This document shows, in pieces, positions 11,645-24,052 of a stretch of DNA of 64,000 nucleotides. Source of the DNA: Nelumbo lutea (Eukaryota; Streptophyta; Magnoliopsida; Proteales; Nelumbonaceae); assembly GCA_022828595.1 (NCBI GenBank), contig JAKGHH010000001.1:73528401-73592400 (forward strand), in the 5' to 3' direction. A model generated the notes under the pieces. It saw only the letters and a list, made by a program, of their open reading frames with translations. It did not search any database and was not told the origin of the DNA. Every line of letters starts with the position of its first letter. Position 1 is the stretch's first letter. Both the position numbers and the translations under genes were made by a program.

Positions 11645-14545
11645 CTAATGATAGTGATAGGTAAACATACCCTTCTTGTTGTGGAGCCTACACATTACCC
11701 TCAAATTTCCATTGTCTAATGTCAATAATGTGAGCTTGTAGTAGAGATATATAAAAGTCACATTACATAATATGAAGGATTGGAACAAGGAATCAATACT
11801 CATTGGAAAATATACTTGTGCAAACAAGAAATAACTAACAAAAACTAGAAAAAGTACCATGCTTGCAGCGAAGGCTCTATGCGCGGAGGATTTCATTGAG
11901 TCACATACCCAAATATTCTTCTCACATACGTCAATGACAACAAGTTGCCAATGTGAGCTACCATTAATTGGTAAAAATCTTATCATACTTACCACTATTT
12001 AAGGGTTCAAAGTATTTATTTAGTTTTACTGTCTTTTTCTAATTAGCATAAACCTGCATTATAAGTAATGGTGTAAATTTATTATTTAGATGGACTGCAT
12101 TTAGTAAATCATAATGACATATAAGACAAGAACAAACATGTGCTAATGTAGGCACGTAATGAAAAGAATACTTATTACAGTGCCTCGACTGCAATAGTGT
12201 CGCATAAGCATCTATGACCTATGGAATACCATAGATGGATTTGTTTTTAAGCAATTGACACACATATATGGTATGAATAAGATCAAGCAATAATTTCACC
12301 ACATTTACCTCTTCATATAGCCATCCTTTCATATCAAACAAAGTGCTAAAATGAGCCTGACTCAAGTGCAAAGAGCCAATTTTCCATAAGTATGTGTCAT
12401 TGCAATTACATCACAAGTAAGAATGGTTGGATGAAATAAATAATAAAGTTTTGAGAAATAGTAGAAAAATATTACTCTCTAATGGCTATTTGAAGAGGTA
12501 AAGTGTTGTTTATGTCTTCTCAATCACTTCAAGTTCCATTGAAGCAAAGTGTTGTTTGTGTGGGTAAGACCTCTACAATAATGAACCATTGATTTTTTGC
12601 ATTAGAAAAACTGGTTAGAAATATTCAACCACTAACTAAGGCATTATGGAAAGTATAAATATCATAATACAAATGTCAATATCAATATGGTAAAAGTAGA
12701 ACAAAGGTGTTGTATTACATGCCTTGGGCATTGTTGCCCTACCGCTATTGCAATTTTCTTAGCAACTTGACCACTTGAGGGTGGGGCACCAAAATGAGAC
12801 TACACAAGATGACTAGGTTGTCTTTCACCCTTATCCTAAGTTGATACATCTTCAAGTTTAGACTTGGTGTAACAATGATCTCACACGATAGGCTAATGCT
12901 TTTAGTAACCGAGTTATTTGGGGAGTTGGGACACACATCATCAATGGGTAAATCTAACACAAAATCAAGTTTAGGCCCTATCTCCATGTTACCATCTAAA
13001 CTCAAGTGATCATTTACATGCAGACGATCTTCATTAACTTCTATAGATACACCATTAGAAGCTATAAGCTCCCGTAGTCGCAAAATTTCTTCTTGAATTT
13101 GTCCCATCTCTTTTTCTAATTAATCATATTTTTTTCTCATTAATATGTATTCATCGGCCTGCATCTTTATATCTTGAATCTTTGTGGACTCTGGACATCG
13201 TAAGCACATCGACTGCATAATTGAAGCAAAAAAAGTCATGAGTCTTTGGATCATATTTTAACAATATCAAAACTTTATAATAAACAAAAAATTTATCTCC
13301 ACCAACTACTGTTATTATCTCAATGGCATTATCCTCTTGCCCTCTGGAAATGGATACGCATACTTGATTGTTTTGATCGGAAAGGACAATTTCCTACATA
13401 ATAAAAAATGTAAAAAGATTAAATTATCATACGTCTAAATAGATAATAGAAGTGCCACATTGATTGCCATGGAATGACATGTCCCCACCTCCTTAGTGTT
13501 ATTGTCATTTAGTAACAACAACTCTTTATTTGATGGAAGCAGCCTTTCAACAATCTACAATATGGTGGAATTATTAGAGGGGAACAAGCTTAAAAATTAA
13601 TAAAATGAGTTTGTCTTTCCAAGTTTATTCTTACTTTTTAATAAAAAATAAAGTATGTGACACATACCATTTCATTTGTCAAATTGGCCGATGAATCCAC
13701 TTGTTTGGCCTTCCATTATAATCCTATATTCCCCCATTTAAAAAATCGAGGAAGAATTGTTATATTTGATAGAGTTGTCAGGGAGGTGTGTTCAAACAAC
13801 CAAGCCTGCACAACATTACAACTACGTCAATAAACACTACTCCATATTTATTGTTACATTTAAAAAAAAAGTTTATACATATTCAATTTTAACATACCAT
13901 TAAAGCAATGCTACAACCAAATAAATTCTTCGTAAATGTACTTTTTGCAATATGCTTTCTTTGACAAGACCCAGAGGTAATTGTATCCAGCTCACTAACC
14001 ATGTATGAATGGATGCACGTACCCTATGCATAGTCACCCATATGCTCCAAATCATCTACATACTTGGCCTAAAGTGGACTTATTCAGGCACTACTCCATG
14101 GGAATAAAATTAATCAAAAAATATACAATTGTACCAATTTAACTATGTCAAGCAAAGCTTCATTTGAGTCTTCCTTCAAAAGCTTGCGTAATTTACGCTC
14201 TACCATGAGTAAGTCTACATGTAGTACTTTGTTATCATACTTTTTAAACAATCTTAGAAATAGTTCTGATTTTGAATTTTATGGGACTAATTCCATTGGC
14301 TTTCCCACAAGACTTAACCCAGTGATGATTGCAATATCATTGCATGTGAATGGTATTGACTTACCACCCAATTGAAAGCAATGATTTTTGCAATCCCAAG
14401 CATAGAGCAAGACATCAAGAACTATAGTCTCCATTATGATATGGGGCAATCTAAGAAAATGCCCAAATGGAGTTGTAACAAGTGCAGCTTTGTGTTCAGG
14501 TCATAGATCAAGGCTTGCAATTAGTTGTCGTAATCATTTGGCTGA
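11645..14545 (-). pseudogene. Ulp1-like (C48) cysteine-protease transposon protein, broken
   Basis: Leftward, in pieces. At 14540-14145 the reading HKAALVTTPFGHFLRLP, then GGKSIPFTCNDIAIITGLSL, then KSELFLRLFKKYD and VLHVDLL resembles the N-terminal domain (DUF1985 / mobile-domain-like) found before Ulp1 domains in plant transposon proteins. 13107-12745 is an acidic, poorly conserved linker (MGQIQEEILRLRELIASNG). 11995-11850 gives INGSSHWQLVVIDVCEKNIW then VCDSM, the His and Asp neighbourhood of the C48 catalytic site. The catalytic Cys region is not visible. In-frame stops (for example within the KPMELVP segment) and gaps show decay, although some gaps could be introns. Ulp1 domains of this kind are commonly carried by Mutator-like elements, but I found no terminal repeats. 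A host SUMO protease is less likely. Confidence 0.6.
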
Positions 14546-14769
14546 ACATGTTGATCCAATTGATTTTTGAGACATTATTAATCACTAACAACCTACAATA
14601 AAATACAAACTAATTATGAGATTCGTGTACATAAACGTCCATTTCAAATGTGTGCATCATTATACAAAACAAATAGGTAGTATAATAATAATACAAATGA
14701 AGATGTGAATAATTACTCATAATAAAAATAACCATTCATAGAGAAAATCCATACACAATTGTTGTGTTT

Positions 14770-17160
14770 ATAAAAGAGGGTTAAGGCAAGGAGATCTTCA
14801 CTCCCCTTTCTTATTCACCTTAATGGTTGAGGTCTTGAGTTGACAAATCCTTAATAAGGTTTGTTTAGAGGTTAGAGAATTGGTAGGGATGAGGTTGTAG
14901 TGACTCACTTTTAGTTTACAAATGACATTATTATCTTTTGTGAGGATTGTAAAAAAACCGCCTTGAGAAACTAGAAACTTTTAGTAAATGAATTCCAATG
15001 GGTATCAAAGTTGAAGGTCAATTGGGGTAAGAGATGTGTGGAAGCAATCAACTAGGAAAAGTATGTTGTCTAGTCCTCAGTGGATATACCAGGTTGTGAG
15101 GTGAACTCTTGGCCCCTAGAATATCTTAGTATGCCTTTGGGGGAAATACCAAAGTCTAATAACTTTTGGAAACCAATTGTACAAATATTCACTAAAAAAC
15201 TAGCCATGTGGAAGAGAAGCTACATTTCAATGGGAGTAGAAACACTTTGATTAGGTCCACCTTAACAAATTTGCCAACCTGCTTCCATTCCACCTTTAGG
15301 ATCACAACAAAAGTAGGCAAACAAGTAGAGAAGATAATGGACTTTTTGTGACAACTAGTAGAGGCAAAAAAAGATCACTTGATAAGATGGGAACAAGTCT
15401 ATAAACCCAAGGAGAAAGACTTTGGGATAGGGTCATTGTAAGCATTCATAGTTTAGCCAACAATGGATGGGATGCAAAACTAGCTTCAAATACAAATTCA
15501 AGCTCCCATTGGAAAGCAATCATTAAGGTATTATTCACTTTCCTTAATTGCATTCATCTTAATGTTGGGAATGGGAATATAGTGTTATTTCGGGAAGACC
15601 TTTAGCTTGGGGATCAGCCCCTTAATTTGCTCTTTTTAGACTTCTACTCCTTGTCAAACTTTAAGGCCGAACCTACTGCTAGGTTTGTTTTGTCCTCATA
15701 AAATAGCAAAATTGGGATCTTGGCTTCAAGAGAGGTGTAATACATTCTGAGTACAATTCCATCATTCATCTACTTTTACTTTTGGAAAATGTCTACTTAG
15801 ATTAATATGCCTCAGATAAAAGAATTCGGCATCCAACCCCCGATGATTTGTTTATTTGTGCATCATTTTTTAACCAACTTACCCATTCTAACCCTAAGGG
15901 AGTGACTTTTCCAATGAAAGAAATATTATGCAAATCAATCCCTCCTAAAGTTCAAGTTCTATGTTGGGAAGTGTTCTTAGGAAAGGTAAACACTTGTGAT
16001 ATGCTACAGAAAAGAAGGCCAAATAAGTGCCTCTCTCCCCATGTGTGCATCCTATGCAAGGCTTGTGGTGAAACCCTTCCTCACTTGTATCATGTTCTTT
16101 TGTTTCTTATATTTTAGAATACTTCTACTATCTTTTTGGTTGCAAATGGGCTTCACCTCAGGGCATAGTGAACATTTTCAGCTAAAATTTCCTATGGCAA
16201 CAGAAAAAGAGGAGAAAATGTATGTGGAAGGTGGTAAGGGCAGTTGTGGTATGGTCCATATGAGAAGAAAGAAACCGAAGGATATTAAAAGAGAAAATTA
16301 AGTCAAGGGAGGAAGTGATTGAAGTCATAAAGATCAGAACCGCACATTGGGTTAAAACATTGGACTTCTTTAAAAACATATCTACAGATAATATCCTAAG
16401 GAATTAGAGGAAAGTGGCATAGTAAAAAAATACATATAAAAAGGGTAGGAATGAGTTGAAAACCACTGGGACCAAACAAGGTAGAGCTGAACTTTGACGG
16501 CAGATCCTTGCAATCTGAGAAGGGTTGGGATAGGGGGTTATCCATAACCATCAAGAAGAAGTTGTGGCAATGTTCTTTGGACCAATTGGCCTTGAATAAT
16601 AAATTCAGGTTGAAATTCAGCCTCTCCTACAAGTAGACTTGTTCATGGGCGGGGCCGGGCTTTGTATATGTATCAATAGAATACATTCAGGCCCGAGCCC
16701 GACCCTTATATAAAGCCTGAAGCCTGGGCCTAAGCCCGAGCCCGACTAGAAATTTGAAAACAAAATTTTTTTATTCAGTAAAAAAGCATTTTAAATATAT
16801 TAAAAACCTCCAAAACTCAAAAATAATAAATATCTCACTATTACTTGTAAAAAAAGAGAAGAAGAACAAAGAAAAATACTATATATATATTTTAATTAAA
16901 TAGAATATATTTGTATTATTTAATATATAGTATCAAGTTGGGTTTGGGCTCGGGCCGGGCTTTTTTGAGAAAGCCCGAGCCTGAGCCCACGGGCCTAAAA
17001 TCATGTCCAAGCCTGACTTAATAACGGGTTGGGCCGGGTTAACCCATCGGGCTACCTGACCAATGAACAGGTCTACCTACAAGGTCAAAAGTAAGAGATC
17101 TAGAAATTGAAGGGGATTCACTATTAGTTATAAATTTGGAAAAAGCAAATTGACTTAACA
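14770..17160 (+). pseudogene. L1-like LINE (reverse transcriptase, zinc-binding, RNase H), broken
   Basis: Rightward fragment of a plant non-LTR retrotransposon. 14780-14850 reads as the RT motif GLRQGD..SPFLFTLMVEVLS. 14915-14940 holds a degenerate FADD box (FTNDIIIFCE). 15510-15660 carries SHWKAIIKVL and the NVGNGNIVLFREDL segment. 15920-16060 is the RT zinc-binding domain (SIPPKVQVLCWEVFLGKVNT, SPHVCILCKACGE). 16480-16620 begins RNase H (VELNFDGRSLQSEKG). A MITE interrupts at 16634, and RNase H resumes after it at 17085-17150 (EIEGDSLLVINLEKAN). Multiple stops and frameshifts are present. The 5' part and the poly(A) end were not seen. Confidence 0.8.
16634..17075. mobile_element. hAT MITE with 8-bp target duplication CCTACAAG, inside the LINE
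   Basis: Ends are TAGACTTGTTCATGGG and ...CCAATGAACAGGTCTA, near-perfect inverted repeats. CCTACAAG flanks it exactly at 16626-16633 and 17076-17083. Subterminal GGGCCGGGC words surround an AT-rich core. No coding capacity. Confidence 0.92.
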
Positions 17161-17197
17161 CCATGGAATCTTAGATTCATCTTCGAAAAAAATGGCT

Positions 17198-17417
17198 CAT
17201 TATCAAGATGAAGATACCTGGGCGAACTTTCTTTCTCTCTCTTTTGCCTCCTATTCTCGAGAGAAAGATAAAAATAGTGGAGTGGTTTTAAACGTAGTAT
17301 AACAACTTCATTTAGTTTCAAAGAACAATACATGAACAGTAAACTAGAAAATAATAAAAAAACAAATAAAAAAACTTCTCACAATAAATTGTATCATGAT
17401 GAAGATACCTGAGCGAA

Positions 17418-17462
<45 letters not shown>

Positions 17463-17700
17463 TTTCTATTGCCTCTTGTTCTCGGGAGAAAGAAAAAAAT
17501 AGTAATAGAGTTGTATAAAGATGAAGATGCTTGAGATCAATATGAAGATACCTGGGCGAACTTTATTTCTCTCTCTCTCTTGCCTCCTATTCTCGAGAGA
17601 AAGATAAAAACAATGGAATGGTTTTAAACATAACATAACAACTTCAATTAGCTTCGAAGAACAACACATGAACAGCAAACACAATTTACTTTCATACTTA
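17198..17700. repeat. Three near-tandem ~140-bp repeats with CT tracts
   Basis: Copies start GATGAAGATACCTGGGCGAA at about 17207, 17398 and 17543. The first and third run ~138 bp and end in GAACAG(T/C)AAAC. The middle copy has a long pure CT run (17419-17454). Each copy includes TCTCGAGAGAAAGA or a variant. No protein recognised. Confidence 0.75.
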
Positions 17701-18435
17701 ACATACCAATGTGTATAGAATTGGGGGTAATTTCATCCAAGACTTTAAGATATGATGACATGGAATATCTATTAAGTAGGAAAGGCAGGTGCATTGGGAA
17801 TTTGAAATAAAGGGAGGTTTGCAGTGTCTCCAATTTTAATGATTAGGCACTCTTGAATTTAAAATTTATAAAATGGGCTATAACATCATTTTCCTTTTTT
17901 TTTTGTTAGAAAAACAAGAGAAACTATGCGCCATCCATAAATTGATTGGAATAGTTCCAATTGAATCTATTAGATATAGGAGGGCTTGAATGTGCTACCC
18001 ATGAGTTGTTCCCACATTCTTGCCCAAAAGTAATTATAGTTGTACATCTAAAATATCTCCCTTGTCATTCATGGAGAGACGTTCCTAATACAATCTGTGG
18101 GTATGGATGTGGAAACAATTTGTGGGTAGTAGATTCGGAGTGACTAGAAGAGCTAGCTTTTTATGCGATGTACATGCTGGTTTTAAAACATGATCATATT
18201 TTACATGGAAATGATTAAGGTTTCTTAATAAAAAGAAATTGAATCGGTTGCGAATGGTCCGTGTTTTATTATTGTTTTTAAAATAAAAACTACAAAAAGA
18301 TAAAGAGAGTAAGGAGGCAAATGAGAGTAGGCCGATGCTTACTATAGATATGAAACTCAAATTCCTAACTCAAGAAGTTACCAAATTCCAAAAGAACTTT
18401 TTAGTGCTTAAGCAATGTTCAATGATAAAGAAGTA
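17700..18435. other. No gene recognised
   Basis: Unassigned sequence of moderate AT content. The short reading frames here lack any domain. Confidence 0.35.
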
Positions 18436-18443
18436 GGGACTCC

Positions 18444-18921
18444 TAGGGGTGAGCAAGAAAAACCGAAAAACCAATCAAAACTGAACAAAAAATTCAGTTA
18501 ACTGAACCAATTAGTTTGGTTTCGGTTAACCAAAATAGAAAACCAACGGTTAATCGAATCGATTGGTATACGTATATTTATATATATTACTTATATTTAT
18601 GTATATTATATATATTTTATATTTTATATTTTCTATACATTATAAATTAATAAATATGCATTATATATAAATATATATTTATAATATATAATATATTATT
18701 TATTATTTAAAATATAATATAATATTATATATATTTCTAGTTTTTATTATATATTTATATGTTTTTCTATAATATATATATTGTAAATAATAAAAAAACA
18801 AAAAACCGATGGCTAACTGAACTAGTTAACCGGTTATTAATCGATCGCCTTCAATTCGGTTTCGGTTTCCAAAAACTAGTAACCCTAGTTAGGTTTCAAA
18901 AATAAGCCCACGGCACCCCTA
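18444..18921. mobile_element. hAT MITE, 8-bp target duplication GGGACTCC/AGGACTCC
   Basis: Ends are TAGGGGTGAGC and ...GGCACCCCTA. Flanks GGGACTCC (18436-18443) and AGGACTCC (18922-18929) differ at one base. Subterminal AACCGAAAAACC and GGTTTCGG repeats surround a very AT-rich core (18560-18800). Confidence 0.85.
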
Positions 18922-18929
18922 AGGACTCC

Positions 18930-20304
18930 AACAGGTATGGTTGTATTGCTCAGTTTGCTTAAAAAATATAAGAAAAAACATAAAGTGAATCAAAATAGAG
19001 AAATAGAAAAAGAAAATAAAGTAAAAGGAAAATACTTTTTAATACCTCTATTCTAAAAAAGAAAGAAGAATTAAAAAAAAAAAAGAAAGAAAGAAAGGTT
19101 GTTATCAGGTCCCATATATCCATTTTGCACATTCTTTGTATTTTTCAAACATTTCTCTCATATATAGTGGGCCAACCATTGTTTGTAACAATTATTTATT
19201 TGAAAAAAATATCCGCATTTGACAAGTTTTTTGGATTTACAATTATCAGGTCCCATCTATCAAAGTTAATTCAGGCTGCAACTTACAGTTCTACTAGCAA
19301 AGTTAGCAAGGCACTCATCAAGTTTTAGGCCTTTAGAAATGGGACATGAAACAGGCCTAATCGGATTCCGGACTGACATTTGAATAGGGTTAAGCCTCTA
19401 GCTGGAATTGGGTCCGAATGAGATCCAGTCAAACGGATCCACACTCAATCAGTTTACATGTTCGAATTGGTTGGTATAACAGCACCCTGATCAGGCCTAA
19501 ATTCTGTTCAGGTCAACATTATCGAACCTGGATCAGGTCCATTTTGGAACATGGATCTTTCTTGAGTCAAGACACCAAACCCATTAAGGCATTAACTGTG
19601 ATATGATATGGACCAGATTGATGGCAAATGTGATCCACTCCATTTTATGACTAGGGCATCAGATGCTCGTGCGTTGAATTGAATGACCATTTAGCTGATT
19701 GTGCAACAAAAAGGGGTCATTTGATGACAGTTGAATTTTAGGACCGTATGACAGTTGAAGTGGCTGAACTGAAAGACTCTTTAGATATTTGTCAGTTTGT
19801 GCAACAAAGGAACCATTATTTTGTCTTTCAGCAAAAATGTTTTCAAGGGATGCTGTTTAGTCCAACTGAATGGCCAGTCGACACTTTCACAACGAATACT
19901 AACACAAAGCAAGTTATTTTTCAATCAAAAATAGAAAATAGAAAGAAGTGATATGCTTTCACGATGGTGAAGTTTCAATTGGGGCGTCACTGGCCCAAAA
20001 AAGGCACATTCATTCAACAATCACAAGGTTACATCTCCTCCGCAACAGATGACCTAAATAATGAAGGGCCTATTTATCACGTTTTTTCATACGGTCTTTC
20101 GGCTGTTTATAAGTCAGGTAGATCGGTTTTCGGTCTATTATCGTTTGGTTCACGGAACATCTAGTTACCAAAGTTGGAGTGCCGAAAAAATACGAGAAGC
20201 TCCAAATAAAGTTTTTTGCGTCTTTCATATTTTATTCTCGTGCAGAAAGACATGGAAAGACACATAGAAAGACATGTATATGCCAAACTAACTTCAGACT
20301 ATTC
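18930..20304. other. No gene recognised
   Basis: A purine-rich A/GAAAG tract at 19000-19100, then mixed sequence with short open frames that match no family I know. Confidence 0.35.
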
Positions 20305-20406
20305 AGATCTTCATACAAAAGCTCAATGCATCTTTTGACTGTTAGAACTACCAAAAGATCTTCATACAAAAGTTCAATGCATCTTTTGACTGTTAAAACT
20401 ACCAGG
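20305..20406 (+). repeat. 51-bp tandem duplication
   Basis: Two copies of a 51-bp unit starting AGATCTTCATACAAAAG (20305-20355 and 20356-20406), differing at about four positions, then a partial third (AGATCTTCTTAG). Because 51 is a multiple of three, an open frame stays open through both. No protein family recognised. Confidence 0.85.
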
Positions 20407-20587
20407 AGATCTTCTTAGAAAGACTTGCTAAACCAGTCTGAAGTTAGAAATGATAGACCAAATCATAGAACAATTTCGCCTAAAAGTGAAATGGGCCAGC
20501 CCATGGGCTACCCTATTTATAAGAACAAGATGTATGATTAACCACCAAATTGTTATTTAGATGCCATTAAAGTAGCACAATGTTACC

Positions 20588-21294
20588 TAGGGCTGTTCAT
20601 AAGAAGGTCCAACTCGACCAAACCGACCAACCCGATTTGGCTGGGTTTTCATAAGCACCAGTCGGTTTTGGGTTGTACAAATTCATAAACTGATAGTTCG
20701 GGTCGGTTTTGGTTTTCTTGTGTGAAAATCGAAACTGACCCGACCCGAATCGACTTAGTTCCTACTTAACTAAGTTGTCTTTATCCTAATTCCTAATTAC
20801 AACCTAACCTAGTCTTCTAGTTCCTATTTAACTAAGTTGTCTCTATCCTAGATTCTATAGTCTTTTACACCAAATAGGCAACCAATTAGGCAATTACAAT
20901 TAGAATTAGGTGTCCTTTTTTACTTAGATTAGAACTTAGAAAGTTTCTTGAAATATACAAATTTCAGCATTCTTTTTATAAAACAGTTTGACTTTCTATT
21001 TTCCTGATAACTTTTGTCTTCTATTCTAATTCTAACTTTTTAAATATATTTCCAGAAAATATCTTAAAAACTTCAGTTTTCAATTTTCAATTTTCAGTTT
21101 TCATAATAGATATTTCCTTCTAGCCTTTTATGTCCTTTTTGTACAGGAGTAAAACCGAAACCGACTCAAACCAACCAAGTTGGTTTTGCTTAACACTGGA
21201 TTGGTTTTGATTTCCATCTCAGGTAACCCGACTAGGTCAGGTCGGTTGAGAAAACCCCAATAAACCGACCCAACCCGACCCATAAACAGCCCTA
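20588..21294. mobile_element. hAT MITE, 8-bp target duplication ATGTTACC
   Basis: Begins TAGGGCTGTTCATAAG and ends CATAAACAGCCCTA. ATGTTACC is exact on both sides (20580-20587 and 21295-21302). Subterminal AACCGACC/GGTCGG words, and two related TTAGTTCCTA(C/T)TTAACTAAG segments at about 20756 and 20818 inside. Confidence 0.92.
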
Positions 21295-21302
21295 ATGTTA
21301 CC

Positions 21303-22100
21303 AAAGCTTGATGGGGCCGGGACTATAATAATAAAAGTATTGGATGTAATATTGATTTTCATCTCCTCTAGCATTGGCTTATGGAGTTACGAGATGATGT
21401 AATTCAATTGTTTTCTTTCTGGTGAAATGAAATTTGGCTTAAGGGCTTTCAAAGAAGTAATAAAAAGAGAAATTGGAGCTAGGGTGTGGATTAAATTAGG
21501 AGATGTCTAGAGAGATTTAGTACAAATAAAGTATTTTGTTATTCAACACCTACTGCCTTGGTTTATTATTTCTTCTTGAATTAAATATAAAATATCTATT
21601 TCATAAAAGGAATTATTTCTACTATTGGTGCTAACAATGGTTCGAATTCTAACCAAACAGATACCATTTACAGCTCTAGAGTTAATGCAGTTTTTGTTTT
21701 TTAGACAAAGGGTGCATGAAAAAACGCATTGCAATACAAATGGTTTGATATGTTTTTCTTTGGATTGGTGTATAATCGGATTCAGAATCGAAATCTTCTA
21801 AAATTGGAATTGGAATCAGAATCGTTTATTCTCCGCCTATTCGATTAATCAAATCTCAATTGATGTTGTTTGGTTCGTTTAGAAGTTAGAATTAAATTCC
21901 CCTTGCCATAAATGTGCTTAGCTTGGTCATTGAAGTATTGAAAAGTCATGAGCTCTACTCAAAAACTTGGAGTTCGATCAAGTTTTGAGTTTCATACTTG
22001 AATTCAACTCGAGTTGCTACTTGTAAGATATTCGAGCTTACTTGGCTCAAGCCAATTATAAGTACATTGCTATTATAAAAAGGAGATGATCGATAGTGAT
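21303..22100. other. No gene recognised
   Basis: Unassigned; short frames only. Confidence 0.35.
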
Positions 22101-22103
22101 TTA

Positions 22104-22234
22104 GGCTGTATTTGGCATTTCTTATTTTAAGGATTTATTTCATTTTTTTTTGTTAAAATGCTTCTATAAACACTAAACTTTTATAATTATAAAAAGGAGA
22201 TAAGTCCTTAAAATAAAGAATGCCAGATGCAGTC
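22104..22234. mobile_element. Tourist-like (PIF/Harbinger) MITE, target duplication TTA
   Basis: A 131-bp element with ~30-bp inverted ends (GGCTGTATTTGGCATTTCTT and its mate GACTGCATCTGGCATTCTTT, both continuing ATTTTAAGGA). TTA flanks it at 22101-22103 and 22235-22237. Confidence 0.8.
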
Positions 22235-22237
22235 TTA

Positions 22238-22972
22238 TATATTGTTTGAGTTTGAAGCTTCAACGATTTGTGGAGAGCGGCATTGGCAAAGATGGAAAGA
22301 GGGAGGATTGGAGTTGGGTAACGAGAAATAAGATTTCAGGGGTTTTGAAGTTCATTTATCTCCTTCCCCCACTGCTCTAGGCTCTAGCTGATTGAAATGA
22401 GAATCTCATCTCCAAGGGAGAGGCCAGAAATGGCTACTCCCTCAATTTGGAGAATCCCATTTCACTAGAAATAGGAATCAGAATGTCATTATGCCTAACC
22501 AAATGAGTGGGAGATTCCAATTCTAGACCCCTATTCCTACAAGCCAAACGAACCCTAAAAACTGTGTCACTCATTCTTCCATGCATAATAATCCCATTAC
22601 TTCAAAACCAAAAGACTTTTTAGTAGAAAGGATGAATACAACCAACAAACAAATAAAGAACTACAAGAAATAAACATCAAAACGTGATGAAAATCCTATA
22701 TAATTTGTAGTTTATAGAGTGAGATTTATGTTGAAAAACCAATCAAAAGTTACATAAATTTTATTTAAAAAAATACAAACTGAAAATATGGCATATTTTA
22801 TATGAAAACTAATGTGCATCTATTAAAAATGGGTTCCCAATGGATATGATATCTGAAAAACTTCAGACCAGTCAACTAGAATTATAAACATGGTAACCAA
22901 TCAAATTGACATTTTCCAACCTAATCCAAAATCAACATGGTCTAAAACCAGTTTGCACACTAGACTGGTGAT
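22238..22972. other. No gene recognised
   Basis: Unassigned spacer between two small DNA elements. Confidence 0.35.
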
Positions 22973-23626
22973 TAGGGTTGTTCACGGGTCGGGTTGGGTT
23001 AGTTTGAGTCATTTTCTTCAACCAACTTGATCTAGTCAGTTTACTTATTGGCAAAAACCAAAACTAACCAACTCTGAAGTAAAACCGACCCAAACATGAA
23101 GGATTGGTTTGGGTCGGTTTATCAATTTAGTCAGTTTCTATATATATATTTTAAACTAAATTATCTATTTATATTTAAGTTTATTTCTTTTTATTTTTTA
23201 TGCAAAATCAAAATATATATTTAAGTCAATTAGTTTTTTATGCAAAACGGATTTTTTTGTCAATATATATATATATATATATTTAAATTTATAAAAAACT
23301 GAATTAAATATTGTACCATTGTATTATATTTGTATTGGTTTTACTTTTTAGTTTTTATCATGAATAACTAATTTTTTTTTTCAAAGTTCAAATAAAACAC
23401 AAATAAAAATATCAAAATTTAACATATAGGGTAAAGACTAATTAATAATTATTTAAACATATAAGATCGGTTCGATTCGATTTGATTACATGAAAACCGA
23501 AACCTAACCAAGTTATCGGTTTATTTTCTCATCAAAACTGAAACCAACTGATGGTTTTAAAAAATCCACCAGCTCGGATTGGATTGGGCCGATTTGATCG
23601 GTTTGACATTTAATGTGAACACCCTA
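22973..23626. mobile_element. hAT-like MITE (TAGGGTTGTTCAC...GTGAACACCCTA), no clear target duplication
   Basis: Inverted ends resemble the element at 20588-21294 (TAGGG(C/T)TGTTCA). GGTCGGTTT/AACCGAAA subterminal repeats surround an AT-rich core with a (TA)9 run near 23265. The flanks CTGGTGAT and CTGTTTTC do not match well, so one side may have mutated. Confidence 0.65.
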
Positions 23627-23718
23627 CTGTTTTCAGCATTTTTTCTTTTATTTTCAGCAACTTTCTAATGTGGAAAGTCTCACATGTGGTATAGGTATAC
23701 AACATGGCTTGTTTATTA

Positions 23719-23724
23719 CACGTG
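23719..23724 (+). promoter_or_regulatory. G-box CACGTG upstream of the PP2A B' gene
   Basis: Palindromic CACGTG, a bZIP/bHLH binding core, about 1 kb before the start codon. Function is inferred from the motif only. Confidence 0.35.
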
Positions 23725-23876
23725 CCATTACGGTGAAATTGTAAGAACACCTCCAAAAATTGCCACGTTATATTACTGATGTGGCAGTTATTTTTGTTTT
23801 GTAAAACAAAATCATATATATTAACAAATACTCACTTAAATCTCACATCAAGTGCCAATTAAGTCATTATCTTCTC

Positions 23877-23882
23877 CACGTG
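23877..23882 (+). promoter_or_regulatory. Second G-box CACGTG upstream of the PP2A B' gene
   Basis: Reads CCACGTGGC, the extended G-box/ABRE-like form, about 870 bp before the start codon and some 140-200 bp before the likely transcription start. Confidence 0.4.
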
Positions 23883-24014
23883 GCATGAGAGTAAGTCGTT
23901 TGTCATACATTTCTCTGTTCCACGTCGTCAGAAAAAGATTTTTCTTACTGGTCTGACTCAGGAATCCCAAGCCTCTGAATATTCAAAATTTCGTTTAATT
24001 TTGAAAATATTCGT

Positions 24015-24020
<6 letters not shown>

Positions 24021-24052
<32 letters not shown>

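Noticed and set aside
17198..17700. CRISPR-like array
   Set aside because: Only three long diverged repeats with unequal spacing in a plant genome.
21780..22560. A larger element bounded by TTTGGTTCGTTTAG and CCAAACGAACCC
   Set aside because: The two ends are not in a consistent inverted arrangement and no target duplication was found.
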